Made by a program: the position numbers and the translations under genes. The notes below the pieces were generated by a model, which saw only the letters and a program-made list of their open reading frames with translations, had not been told where the DNA came from and did not search any database. A stretch of DNA of 64,000 nt from an uncultured Bacteroides sp. (lineage in GTDB: Bacteria > Bacteroidota > Bacteroidia > Bacteroidales > Bacteroidaceae). The DNA is taken from positions 27,248 to 91,247 of the forward strand of contig NZ_CALDPF010000054.1 in the NCBI RefSeq assembly GCF_937912035.1, written 5' to 3'. This document shows positions 36,449 to 45,431 of the stretch, one piece after another; positions within the stretch are counted from its first letter, which is position 1; every line of letters begins with the position of its first letter.

Positions 36449-39400
36449 ATGAATAAATTTATTATTTTCTTAATTGGGTTGTTAGCATCATTAAACTGTT
36501 TAGCTACAGAAAGTGTAAAATCAGGTCTTGATAAGAAATCTTTCAATAAGTATTGGAAGGTGGAATCCGAATCTCCTGATTATAGGGTATCTTTCAATAG
36601 TGATACTTGTGAAATTTTATCTCCTAAAGGTCTTACTTTATGGAGAAAAGAGAAAATATCTGGAGATGTAACTATAGAATATGATGCATGTGTGGTGTAT
36701 AATGGGGCTGAAGGGGAACGTCTAAGTGACTTGAATTGTTTTTGGATGGCTTCTGATCCTAAATATCCAAATAATATATTTAAAAGAGAGGATTGGAGAA
36801 AAGGTGTATTCTTGAATTGCTATACATTGGAAATGTATTATTTGGGATATGGAGGTAATCATAATTCTACTACCAGATTCAGAAGATATACCGGTGATGA
36901 AAGAGGAGTTGATCAGGCAAGTTTCAGACCTACTATATTGAAAGAATATAAAGATAAGGATAATTTACTTGTTGCAAATAAATGGTATCATATAAAGTTG
37001 GTTAGTAAGGGTAATAGAGTTCAGTATTATATTGATGGAAAATTACTCGTCGATTTTGTTGATGTTAATCCTCTGAAGTCAGGATGGTTTGGATTCAGGA
37101 CTACACTTTCTAAAACACGTATTACTAACTTTAAATATACACGTATAGTAGAAGACTCGAATAATATATCTTTGCATTGGGTGGGTGATGTACCTTCTAC
37201 ATCGGCTGGAGTTAGCTTTGGTGTTCCATTCAATATGGGTGAACTGAAAACGACAGATAGAATAACGCTTAAAACAAAAAATGGAGAGCCTTTACTGGCT
37301 GATTCATGGGTAAATGCTTATTGGCCTGATGGCTCTGTAAAATGGGCTGGGGTTTCTGCTTATATTCCTGCCAAGTCTGATTCCTTGTTTGTAGTGGTGG
37401 ATAATAAACCAAATAAGGATACTAAGAAAAAACTAAATGAACTGGAGAATAGTGTAAAACCTGTTGATGTAAATGAAACAGAAAAACAGTTTATAATTTC
37501 CAACGATATTCTTAAGGCATATATACCTAAACAAGGAGCTTTCGTGTTAGATAGCTTGTATAGAAATGGAAAGAAGGTTGGTGGAAGTGCAGATTTGTTA
37601 CTGACTACTCAATCTAATCAGGATATTACCAAATCAGATATTGAACAATATGTAACTTCTATTAATAATGTATCGCTTGAAAATGTTAATTCAGTACGTA
37701 CCTTGGTGAAAATAGAAGGTGTTCATAAAGCTGATACTGGAAAACAGTTACTGCCTTTTGTTCTTAGAATGTATTTTTATAGAGGTAGTGAACAGATAAA
37801 AATGGTTCATTCTTTCATTTATGACGGTGACCAGAATAAGGATTTTATTCGTTCTTTAGGTTTACGCTTTTCTGTTCCAATGAGAGATGAATTGTATAAC
37901 AGGCATGTTGCTTTTTCGTGTGGAGAAAATGGAGTATGGAGTGAACCTGTCAAACCTCTTGTTGGTAGAAGAGTATTGACTTTGAATGGTGACAATACAT
38001 TCCAGAAACAGCAAATGGACGGTAAAAGAATACCTGAATATGAAAAATTCGATTCTAAGAATAAAAATCTCATAGATAATTGGGCTTCTTGGGATGGATA
38101 TAGATTGAGTCAGCTTACAGATAATTCTTTCTCAATAAGAAAGAGGGCTACTTCAGATAGTCCTTGGATTGGAACATTTACTGGTGAAAAGTCTAATGGT
38201 TATGTTTTTGTTGGTGGTGTAAGTGGAGGTATTGGTGTCTCATTAAAGGATTTCTGGCAATCATATCCTACAAGTCTTGAAGTTTGTGATGCAAGAAGTG
38301 AAGAGGCTTCTATAATTGTTTGGCTGTGGAGTCCTGAGTCTGAGTGTATGGATTTGAGGCATTATGACAAGGTGGCTCATGATCTTAATGCAAGTTATGA
38401 AGATGTTCAGGAGGGAATGAGTACTCCGTTTGGGATATCCAGAACACATTCAATTACACTTATTGCTCATGAAAAATATCCGGGTAAGGCTGGTGTTGCC
38501 GATTATGCACAAGCTTGTTCTGAAGATTCAAAATTGTTCTGTACACCTGAATATTTGCATAAGAAGAAGGCTTTTGGAATATGGTCACTTCCTGACTATT
38601 CGAATGAACAAAGAGCTAAGGTTGAAAATCGCCTTAACCAGTATCTTGATATATATAAGAAGGCTGTGGAACAGCATAAATGGTATGGATTCTGGAATTA
38701 TGGTGATTTTATGCATGCATACGACCCTATAAGACATTCATGGAGATATGATGTAGGGGGATATGCATGGGATAATACTGAACTGGCATCAAATATGTGG
38801 CTATGGTATAGTTTCTTAAGGACAGGACGGAAAGATATTTGGGATATGGCTGAGGCTATGACCAGACATAATTCGGAGGTTGATGTTTATCATATTGGTG
38901 ATAATGCCGGTTTGGGTAGTAGACATAATGTAAGTCATTGGGGATGTGGCGCAAAAGAGGCTAGAATCAGTCAGGCTGCATGGAACAGATTCTATTATTA
39001 TCTTACAACAGATGAAAGAATTGGAGACTTGATGACCGAGGTGAAAGATTGTGATCAAAAACTTTATACTTTGGACCCTATGCGTTTGGCTGAACCTAGG
39101 GAAAAATTCCCTTGTTCTGCTCCGGCACGTCTTCGTATCGGACCTGACTGGTTGGCTTATGCTGGTAACTGGATGACAGAATGGGAAAGAACTAAAAATA
39201 TAAAGTATAGGGATAAGATTATTGCTGGAATGAAAAGTATTTCAGAACTTCCAAACGGATTATTTACAGGAAATCTAGCCTTAGGATTTGATCCAGCTAC
39301 AGGAATAATATCATATACCGGAGATCCTAAAAGAATGAATACAAATCATCTTATGACAATTATGGGAGGATTTGAAGTGATGAATGAATTGCAGACGATG

Positions 39401-39730
39401 GTAAATATGCCTGAATTTGAAAAATGTTGGCTGGATCATGCTGCGAATTATAAGAGTTATGCATTGAAAATTTCACATAACAAATTCAGGGTTGTCAGAT
39501 TGATGGCTTATGCAGCATGGCATAACTACGATCCTGAACTTTCTGCTCAGGCATGGGATGATCTGTGGAATAGAAATGAGCATTTTGAAGCTCCTGAGTT
39601 TAAGGTTAATATTATAGAAACTCCTGAGGTTCCTTCGGATATTTATGAATGTCCTACAATCAGTACAAATGATGCTGCATTGTGGAGTCTGGATGCTATA
39701 TATATGTTGGAAACTATACCTCAATACTAA
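36449..39730 (+). CDS. PL26-type exo-rhamnogalacturonan lyase with N-terminal DUF6250-like domain
   Basis: A 1093-residue secreted protein. An in-frame ATG at 36347 exists, but the terminator at 36371-36409 lies inside that extension and the signal peptide (M-N-K-F-I-I-F-L-I-G-L-L-A-S) begins at 36449. Residues ~25-233 form a concanavalin-like DUF6250-type domain (V-T-I-E-Y-D-A-C-V-V-Y-N; N-K-W-Y-H-I-K-L-V; Y-Y-I-D-G-K-L-L-V-D-F). From ~240 on it matches the PcRGLX/PL26 architecture: RIFT-like barrel (V-S-F-G-V-P-F-N-M-G; W-V-N-A-Y-W-P-D-G-S-V-K-W-A-G), beta domain, then a helical toroid (G-G-Y-A-W-D-N-T-E-L-A-S-N-M-W-L-W). Fungal PcRGLX releases unsaturated galacturonyl-rhamnose from chain ends; the same reaction is inferred here and would feed GH105. 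Confidence 0.8.
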   Translation: MNKFIIFLIGLLASLNCLATESVKSGLDKKSFNKYWKVESESPDYRVSFNSDTCEILSPKGLTLWRKEKISGDVTIEYDACVVYNGAEGERLSDLNCFWMASDPKYPNNIFKREDWRKGVFLNCYTLEMYYLGYGGNHNSTTRFRRYTGDERGVDQASFRPTILKEYKDKDNLLVANKWYHIKLVSKGNRVQYYIDGKLLVDFVDVNPLKSGWFGFRTTLSKTRITNFKYTRIVEDSNNISLHWVGDVPSTSAGVSFGVPFNMGELKTTDRITLKTKNGEPLLADSWVNAYWPDGSVKWAGVSAYIPAKSDSLFVVVDNKPNKDTKKKLNELENSVKPVDVNETEKQFIISNDILKAYIPKQGAFVLDSLYRNGKKVGGSADLLLTTQSNQDITKSDIEQYVTSINNVSLENVNSVRTLVKIEGVHKADTGKQLLPFVLRMYFYRGSEQIKMVHSFIYDGDQNKDFIRSLGLRFSVPMRDELYNRHVAFSCGENGVWSEPVKPLVGRRVLTLNGDNTFQKQQMDGKRIPEYEKFDSKNKNLIDNWASWDGYRLSQLTDNSFSIRKRATSDSPWIGTFTGEKSNGYVFVGGVSGGIGVSLKDFWQSYPTSLEVCDARSEEASIIVWLWSPESECMDLRHYDKVAHDLNASYEDVQEGMSTPFGISRTHSITLIAHEKYPGKAGVADYAQACSEDSKLFCTPEYLHKKKAFGIWSLPDYSNEQRAKVENRLNQYLDIYKKAVEQHKWYGFWNYGDFMHAYDPIRHSWRYDVGGYAWDNTELASNMWLWYSFLRTGRKDIWDMAEAMTRHNSEVDVYHIGDNAGLGSRHNVSHWGCGAKEARISQAAWNRFYYYLTTDERIGDLMTEVKDCDQKLYTLDPMRLAEPREKFPCSAPARLRIGPDWLAYAGNWMTEWERTKNIKYRDKIIAGMKSISELPNGLFTGNLALGFDPATGIISYTGDPKRMNTNHLMTIMGGFEVMNELQTMVNMPEFEKCWLDHAANYKSYALKISHNKFRVVRLMAYAAWHNYDPELSAQAWDDLWNRNEHFEAPEFKVNIIETPEVPSDIYECPTISTNDAALWSLDAIYMLETIPQY

Positions 39731-39773
39731 TAACTTATGTATTTATGTGTTTGTACACAAATAGACATACTTG

Positions 39774-39818
39774 TGTATAATATTCTATTTAAGAGCATAT
39801 GAATTGGAACTAATTTTG
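39774..39818 (+). promoter_or_regulatory. Operator box and -7 element of the PL11/GH105-CE12 operon
   Basis: TGTATAATATTCTAT (39774-39788) differs from the consensus box at one base. TAATTTTG (39811-39818) is a perfect -7 element 23 bases after it. A further TGTAC half-box lies 22 bases upstream at 39752. Confidence 0.62.
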
Positions 39819-39857
39819 CAGCAGATGAATTATCTTATAATTAATATGCCATGAGTT

Positions 39858-41864
39858 ATGAAAAATAGAAAACTTACTATGTTAATGGCAGCTTGCTCTA
39901 TTGCTGTAGCAAGTTGTACACAGTCTGAACCGGAACAATTGGTTGGACTTAAAATGGAAAAGCTGGGACGTGGTGTTGTTGCTGTAAGAGAATCACAAGA
40001 TAAAGTCGCTTTGTCTTGGAGATATCTTGTAACTGATGATAAGAATACAGTATTCAATGTGTATCGTAATGGAGAAAAGATAGCTGAAATTCCTGCTGGA
40101 ACAGGTACTTTCTATACTGATGCTTATAATGGTCAATCGGCAGTAGAGTATTCGGTAGTACCTGTTGTAAACGGAAAAGAATTGTCTGAAAATGGTAATT
40201 CATATACTCTTCCAGAAAATTCTCCAGTCGGATATATAGACATTAAACTGGATAAACCTGAGGATGGTGTTACACCTGCTGGGGAGAAATATTCTTATGA
40301 AGCAAATGATGCATCAATAGGTGACGTTGATGGTGATGGTAATTACGAATATATTTTGAAATGGAATCCTACTAATGCTCATGATAATGCACATGACGGT
40401 TATACAGGAAATGTACTGATAGACTGTTATAGACTGACAGGTGAAAAATTATGGCGTATAGATTTGGGTAGAAATGTACGTGCCGGAGCTCATTATACGC
40501 AGTTTATGGTATATGACTTGGACGGTGATGGACGTTCGGAAGTTTATATGAAAACCTCTGATGGTACTATTGACGGTAAAGGTAATATTATAGGTGATGC
40601 AACTGCTGATTATAGAGAAAAGGGTGATCCAAATGCTCCTAAAGGTGGTGACTTTGGCGCCAATGACCCTAGAAGCAAGGCAAAACCTGGAGATCCTTTG
40701 AGAAATCAGGGTAGAATATTGACAGGTAATGAATATCTTACAGTGTTTGACGGACTGACAGGTGAGGCTCTTAAGACTGTAGATTATGTACCGGCTAGAG
40801 GAAATCTTATGGATTGGGGAGATAACAGAGCTAATAGAAGTGACAGATTCCTTGCTACTGTAGCATATCTTGACGGAAAGAAACCTAGCGTAGTTTTTTG
40901 TAGAGGTTATTATACAAGAGCGGTACTTGCTGCATACGATTGGGACGGTAAGGATTTGTCTGTAAAATGGGTTTTCGACAGTAATAATCCTGGATGCGAA
41001 GCATACGCAGGACAGGGAAACCATAACCTGAGAGTGGCTGATGTTGATGGAGATGGATGTGATGAAATAGTTTATGGATCATGTACTATCGACAATGATG
41101 GAACAGGATTGTATTCTACAGGTATGGGACATGGTGATGCTATGCATCTTACTAAGTTTATACCTGGCTCTGATAAATATCAGGTGTGGTGTTGTCATGA
41201 AAATCGTAAGGATGGAACATCATTTAGAGATGCAGCGACTGGTGAGGTTATATTCCAGTTCCCTATGAAACAGGATGTAGGAAGATGTATGGCCGCTGAT
41301 ATTGATCCTACAAATGAAGGTGTTGAAATGTTTGGTGGTTATCAGTCAAAGACTGCAAAACAGAATGTAAATGCTAATGGCAATACAAGTCTTGATTGGT
41401 TGGAGGCTTCTGGTGGTATTGTTAATTATAAGGGTGAAGTAATAGCAAGTAATGTTCCAGGATTGTCATATAATATGGCTGTATGGTGGGATGGAGATTT
41501 GCTTAGAGAATTACTAGACAAGAATGAAGTTAGCAAATACGACTGGAATAATAAGAAGTTTGATATAATTCAGACATTCGAAGGTGCTGAATGGAATAAT
41601 GGAACAAAAGCAAATCCATGTTTGCAGGGTGACTTTATCGGAGACTGGAGAGAAGAAGTACTTATGAGAACAGCCGATAGCAAATCTATGAGATTATATG
41701 TTACAACTATTCCGACAGAATACAGATTCCATTCTTTTGTTACAGATCCTGTTTACCGTATAAGTATAGCAACTCAGAATGTTGCTTATAATCAGCCTAC
41801 ACAACCTGGTTTCTATTTTGGACCTGATTTGAAGGGCGAATTTAGAGGTTATGTTATCAAGTAA
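39858..41864 (+). CDS. PL11 rhamnogalacturonan lyase, lipoprotein form (copy 3)
   Basis: A 668-residue lyase with a lipoprotein signal (A-V-A-S-C, Cys20), so it is probably anchored to a membrane, perhaps at the cell surface, unlike copy 2 at 28837. The rest follows the PL11 plan: R-G-V-V-A-V-R-E-S-Q-D-K-V-A-L-S-W-R-Y-L, A-S-I-G-D-V-D-G-D-G-N-Y-E-Y, V-Y-D-L-D-G-D-G-R-S-E-V, W-N-N-G-T-K-A-N-P-C-L-Q-G-D-F-I-G-D-W-R, and the full C-terminus. A loop of about 24 residues (K-G-G-D-F-G-A-N-D-P-R-S-K-A-K-P-G-D-P) after D-Y-R-E-K-G is absent from copy 2. The pair probably arose by duplication and then split into soluble and anchored forms. It leads the operon with the GH105-CE12 fusion 25 bases downstream. 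Confidence 0.93.
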   Translation: MKNRKLTMLMAACSIAVASCTQSEPEQLVGLKMEKLGRGVVAVRESQDKVALSWRYLVTDDKNTVFNVYRNGEKIAEIPAGTGTFYTDAYNGQSAVEYSVVPVVNGKELSENGNSYTLPENSPVGYIDIKLDKPEDGVTPAGEKYSYEANDASIGDVDGDGNYEYILKWNPTNAHDNAHDGYTGNVLIDCYRLTGEKLWRIDLGRNVRAGAHYTQFMVYDLDGDGRSEVYMKTSDGTIDGKGNIIGDATADYREKGDPNAPKGGDFGANDPRSKAKPGDPLRNQGRILTGNEYLTVFDGLTGEALKTVDYVPARGNLMDWGDNRANRSDRFLATVAYLDGKKPSVVFCRGYYTRAVLAAYDWDGKDLSVKWVFDSNNPGCEAYAGQGNHNLRVADVDGDGCDEIVYGSCTIDNDGTGLYSTGMGHGDAMHLTKFIPGSDKYQVWCCHENRKDGTSFRDAATGEVIFQFPMKQDVGRCMAADIDPTNEGVEMFGGYQSKTAKQNVNANGNTSLDWLEASGGIVNYKGEVIASNVPGLSYNMAVWWDGDLLRELLDKNEVSKYDWNNKKFDIIQTFEGAEWNNGTKANPCLQGDFIGDWREEVLMRTADSKSMRLYVTTIPTEYRFHSFVTDPVYRISIATQNVAYNQPTQPGFYFGPDLKGEFRGYVIK

Positions 41865-41889
41865 GAATTTTTTAACTTTATAATTAATT

Positions 41890-44037
41890 ATGAATAAACC
41901 ATTATTTAGTATGGCTCTGCTGATGATGTTGTCGGCAGGTATGAATGTAAATGCACAGAAGAAAAAAGAAGTGATGAACGATTCTAATACTCCGTTACAT
42001 TTACTTGAACCTGATTATACTGTGGGTTATGGGGTAATTGAATCGTCAGAAGTTAAGAAGGATATAGATAAAGTTTTGAAATATCTGGAATCAACAACTC
42101 CAACAAGGGTGGTTGATAAACGTAATGGCAAGGTGATTACCGATTATGCAAATATGGATGCAAATGCACAGCTGGAAAGAGGTGCATTCAGATTGGCTAG
42201 TTACGAATGGGGTGTTACATATTCTGCAATGTTGGCTGCTGCCGAAATTACAGGTGATGATCAGTATAAGAAATATGTATACGATAGATTTAATTTTTTG
42301 GCTGAAGTAGCTCCATATTTTAAGAAGGTATACGAAAAGTATGGAACTACAGATCCTCAGATGTTACAAATCCTTACTCCACATGCTTTGGATGATGCCG
42401 GTGCGGTTTGTGCTGCTATGATGAAGGCTCAGATGAAAGATAAAGAACTTAAGCTTCAGGATCTGATTACAAATTATTTCAACTTTATCATGTATAAGGA
42501 ATATAGACTTGCTGATGGTACTTTTGCAAGAAACAGGCCTTATCATAATACTTTGTGGTTGGATGATATGTTTATGGGTATACCTGCTGTTGCTTTGATG
42601 GGTAAATATGCATCTGATAATGGAGATAAATATCTTCAAGAATCTGTTAAACAGATACTGCAGTTTGCTGAACGTATGTTTGTACCTGAAGTTGGTTTGT
42701 TCCGTCATGGTTGGGTGGAAGGAATGAAAGATCATCCTGCTTTCCATTGGGGACGCGCAAACGGTTGGGCTATCCTGACAATGTGCGAGGTATTAGATGT
42801 ATTACCTCAGGATTATCCAGAAAGAGGTAAGATTATTGATTTATTGCGTGCTCATGTACGTGGATTGGCTGCATGTCAAAGCAAGGATGGATTCTGGCAT
42901 CAGTTGTTGGATAGAAACGATTCATATCTGGAAACTTCTGCTACTGCAATATATGTATATTGTATGGCTCACGCAATAAACGAAGGTTGGATTGATGCGT
43001 TGGCATACGGCCCGGTTGTACAGTTAGGCTGGCATGCTGTTTCATCTGCAATTAATGAAGAAGGTCAAGTCGAAGGTGTTTGTGTAGGTACAGGTATGGG
43101 ATATGATCCTGCTTTCTATTACTATCGTCCTGTAAATGTCTATGCTGCACATGGTTATGGTCCTGTAATTTGGGCTGGTGCTGAAATGATTCGTCTGTTG
43201 AATAATCAGCATCCTAAAATGAATGACAGTGCTGTACATTTTTATCCAACTGAACAGCAGACAAAAGAACCTATATTCTTCTATTCAGAACCAGGTAATC
43301 CTAGAGAGTTTGTTGCTGGGGTAAGCCGTTTGAATGATAAGGCACCGGTAGTGTTCTTGATAGGTGATTCTACAGTTAAGTGTGGTAAAGGTAACGGTGA
43401 GAATAATATGTGGGGTTGGGGAAGTTTCTTCGAAAATTATTTTGATCTCTCGAAAATCACTGTTGAAAACTGTGCGCTTGGTGGTAGAAGCAGTAGAACT
43501 TATATTTCTGAAGGATTGTGGAGTAGGGTTCTTCCGGCACTTAAGAAAGGCGATTATTTGTTGATTGATTTCGGACACAATGATGGCGGACCTCTTAATA
43601 CAGGTAGAGCACGCGGATCATTGGCTGGCTCGGATGACAAGTCTCAGAAAGTTGTGATGGAGAGAGATGGCAGAACAGAAGAAGTTTATACTTTCGGAAA
43701 ATACATCCGTACATATATACGTCAGGCTAAAGCTAAGGGAGTTAACGTTATAGTTCTTTCTCATACACCTGGCAACAGATGGGATAATGGAAAAGTAAAG
43801 AGATGTGATAACACATACGGATTATGGGCCAAAGAAGTTGCGGCTCAAGAAGGAGTTACTTTTGTAGATTTGAATGCTATAACAGCAGATAAACTTGAAA
43901 AAATGGGAAAGGAGAAATCCGCATCATATTTTGTAGATAGTGTTCATAATACTAAAGAAGGTGCTATTCTAAATGCTGAATCTGTAATAGAAGGCATTAA
44001 AGCTACAAAGTCTGACTTGAACAAATTTATTAAGTAA
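41890..44037 (+). CDS. GH105-CE12 fusion: unsaturated galacturonyl hydrolase plus acetylesterase
   Basis: A 715-residue secreted fusion (signal peptide 1-22). Residues ~40-445 form a GH105 (YteR/RhiN-like) barrel: H-N-T-L-W-L-D-D-M-F-M-G with Asp225/226 at the catalytic position, then F-H-W-G-R-A-N-G-W (285-293) and Y-L-E-T-S-A-T-A. Residues ~483-715 form a CE12 SGNH domain: S494 in I-G-D-S-T, G-G-R-S-S-R-T, G-H-N-D (562-565), and D683/H686 in V-D-S-V-H-N-T. GH105 removes the unsaturated galacturonate that PL11 and PL26 leave at chain ends; CE12 removes acetyl groups. Joining them in one chain suggests handling of acetylated lyase products. A terminator follows. Confidence 0.92.
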   Translation: MNKPLFSMALLMMLSAGMNVNAQKKKEVMNDSNTPLHLLEPDYTVGYGVIESSEVKKDIDKVLKYLESTTPTRVVDKRNGKVITDYANMDANAQLERGAFRLASYEWGVTYSAMLAAAEITGDDQYKKYVYDRFNFLAEVAPYFKKVYEKYGTTDPQMLQILTPHALDDAGAVCAAMMKAQMKDKELKLQDLITNYFNFIMYKEYRLADGTFARNRPYHNTLWLDDMFMGIPAVALMGKYASDNGDKYLQESVKQILQFAERMFVPEVGLFRHGWVEGMKDHPAFHWGRANGWAILTMCEVLDVLPQDYPERGKIIDLLRAHVRGLAACQSKDGFWHQLLDRNDSYLETSATAIYVYCMAHAINEGWIDALAYGPVVQLGWHAVSSAINEEGQVEGVCVGTGMGYDPAFYYYRPVNVYAAHGYGPVIWAGAEMIRLLNNQHPKMNDSAVHFYPTEQQTKEPIFFYSEPGNPREFVAGVSRLNDKAPVVFLIGDSTVKCGKGNGENNMWGWGSFFENYFDLSKITVENCALGGRSSRTYISEGLWSRVLPALKKGDYLLIDFGHNDGGPLNTGRARGSLAGSDDKSQKVVMERDGRTEEVYTFGKYIRTYIRQAKAKGVNVIVLSHTPGNRWDNGKVKRCDNTYGLWAKEVAAQEGVTFVDLNAITADKLEKMGKEKSASYFVDSVHNTKEGAILNAESVIEGIKATKSDLNKFIK

Positions 44038-44059
44038 CAGTCTACATTTTATTGTTATG

Positions 44060-44090
44060 AAGGCCAGGGGTGTTTTAAACTCTTGGCCTT
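44060..44090 (+). terminator. Terminator after GH105-CE12
   Basis: AAGGCCAGGGG and CTCTTGGCCTT form an 11-pair stem with two G-U pairs, followed by TATTTTTG. Confidence 0.75.
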
Positions 44091-44105
44091 TATTTTTGCG
44101 ATTAA

Positions 44106-44171
44106 TGTACAATTATATAATATATGTGTATGATTTTCCATTGTCAGTTGTCTGACTATTTGATTTATTTG
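44106..44171 (+). promoter_or_regulatory. Tandem operator boxes and -7 element of the DUF4861 operon
   Basis: TGTACAATTATATAA (44106-44120) and TGTATGATTTTCCAT (44127-44141) lie exactly 21 bases apart. The second fits the consensus fully. TTTATTTG (44164-44171), a one-mismatch -7 element, follows 23 bases after its end. Confidence 0.62.
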
Positions 44172-44197
44172 CATATTATTTAATATTATAATCGACT

Positions 44198-45424
44198 ATG
44201 AAGCTTAAATTAAACCTTTATTCTTTATTTCTTGTAGTTAATACATGTTTTGTTTGTGCATCGGCTTATGCTGACAGTATATCTGTGGTTGTGGAAAATA
44301 ATTGGAGTAAACCAAAGTATAATGAACCAGTTGTACTTACTTCGAATGAAATTCCTTTTTTGAATTCCGGTGAGAATATTGTTGTTATGGATGGAGATAA
44401 AATTATCCCTGTTCAGTTGGATGATCTGAATTCTGACTCAGAATATGATGAACTTGTTTTTGTTGCAGACATACCTGCCAAAGACTCGAAAACTTTCATT
44501 ATCAAGACAACAGAAGAGAAAATAACATATACTCCACGTGTTCATGCTCAAATGATGATAAATGATAAAAAGTCAAGATTTCCGCATATATCTTCGATGA
44601 CAGTACCTGGAACTACAAAGTTTGGAGATATATATGATGCTTTGTATCATCATGGTCCTGCCTTTGAGTCGGAACTGGTTGGTTTCAGGGTTTACTTTGA
44701 CAATCGTCAGTCTGTAGACATATATGGAAAAAAACATAAACGTCTGGAATTGAGTGAAACAAATTTCTATACTACCGCCAAACAAAAATCCGAAGGATAT
44801 GGATGTGATATATTATGGGCTGGCACCAGTATTGGACTTGGATCATTTAGAGGATGGTCCAACAATAACTATGTGACATTGGACAGTGTAGAAAGCAGAA
44901 CCGGCGGTGTATTGGCGTATGGTCCTGTACGTACTGTTGTTGAATTCAAAGATAAGGATTGGGTTATAAATGGACGCGTACTTAATATCAGTCAGAGATA
45001 TGTGCTTTATTCCGGACACCGTGATGTAAATGTCTCTATTGATTTTAAAGGTGATACAAATAATATGTTGTTTTGTACAGGAGTACAGAAATTGGAGAAA
45101 AATAACACAGGTTTTGTTTTAGAAAATGGTTTGGCAGGATCTTGGGGTAGAAACTTTCCTGATAAAAATGATACTATAAACAATAAGATAGAAACTTTGG
45201 GATTAGGTATTAATGTTCCGACAAAGTTTGTGAATAAAACTGTAGAAGAAACGAATAATTATTTGATTCTTGTAAATCCAAAAAGCAATACTCTGGATTA
45301 TAATATCATATTCTTTAGTGAGAAAGAAGAAAATGGTATGAGAGGAAGTAAGGAGTGGTTTGGATATTTGAAAGAATGGAGAGAAGGACTGAACACTCCA
45401 TGTAAGGTGTATGTAAAAAAGTAA
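44198..45424 (+). CDS. DUF4861 family secreted protein
   Basis: A 408-residue protein with a signal peptide (1-25). It matches DUF4861, an uncharacterised family common in Bacteroidota glycan loci: an N-terminal beta domain (V-P-V-Q-L-D-D-L-N-S-D-S-E-Y-D-E-L-V-F) and a larger beta-rich domain with H-H-G-P-A-F-E-S-E-L-V-G-F-R-V-Y-F-D and Y-G-C-D-I-L-W-A-G-T-S-I-G-L-G-S-F. The H-H-G-P-A-x-E-S and Y-G-P-V-R-T-V-V-E-F blocks look like an active or binding site. A carbohydrate-active role is inferred from position only: it is first in an operator-controlled operon with a GH2 enzyme (7-base gap) and the rhamnose mutarotase. Confidence 0.72.
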   Translation: MKLKLNLYSLFLVVNTCFVCASAYADSISVVVENNWSKPKYNEPVVLTSNEIPFLNSGENIVVMDGDKIIPVQLDDLNSDSEYDELVFVADIPAKDSKTFIIKTTEEKITYTPRVHAQMMINDKKSRFPHISSMTVPGTTKFGDIYDALYHHGPAFESELVGFRVYFDNRQSVDIYGKKHKRLELSETNFYTTAKQKSEGYGCDILWAGTSIGLGSFRGWSNNNYVTLDSVESRTGGVLAYGPVRTVVEFKDKDWVINGRVLNISQRYVLYSGHRDVNVSIDFKGDTNNMLFCTGVQKLEKNNTGFVLENGLAGSWGRNFPDKNDTINNKIETLGLGINVPTKFVNKTVEETNNYLILVNPKSNTLDYNIIFFSEKEENGMRGSKEWFGYLKEWREGLNTPCKVYVKK

Positions 45425-45431
45425 TAAGGAA

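Noticed and set aside
40449..41024. Long open frame on the minus strand inside PL11 copy 3
   Set aside because: It is antisense to conserved PL11 codons, has no start signals or recognisable domain, and its composition is that of a shadow frame.
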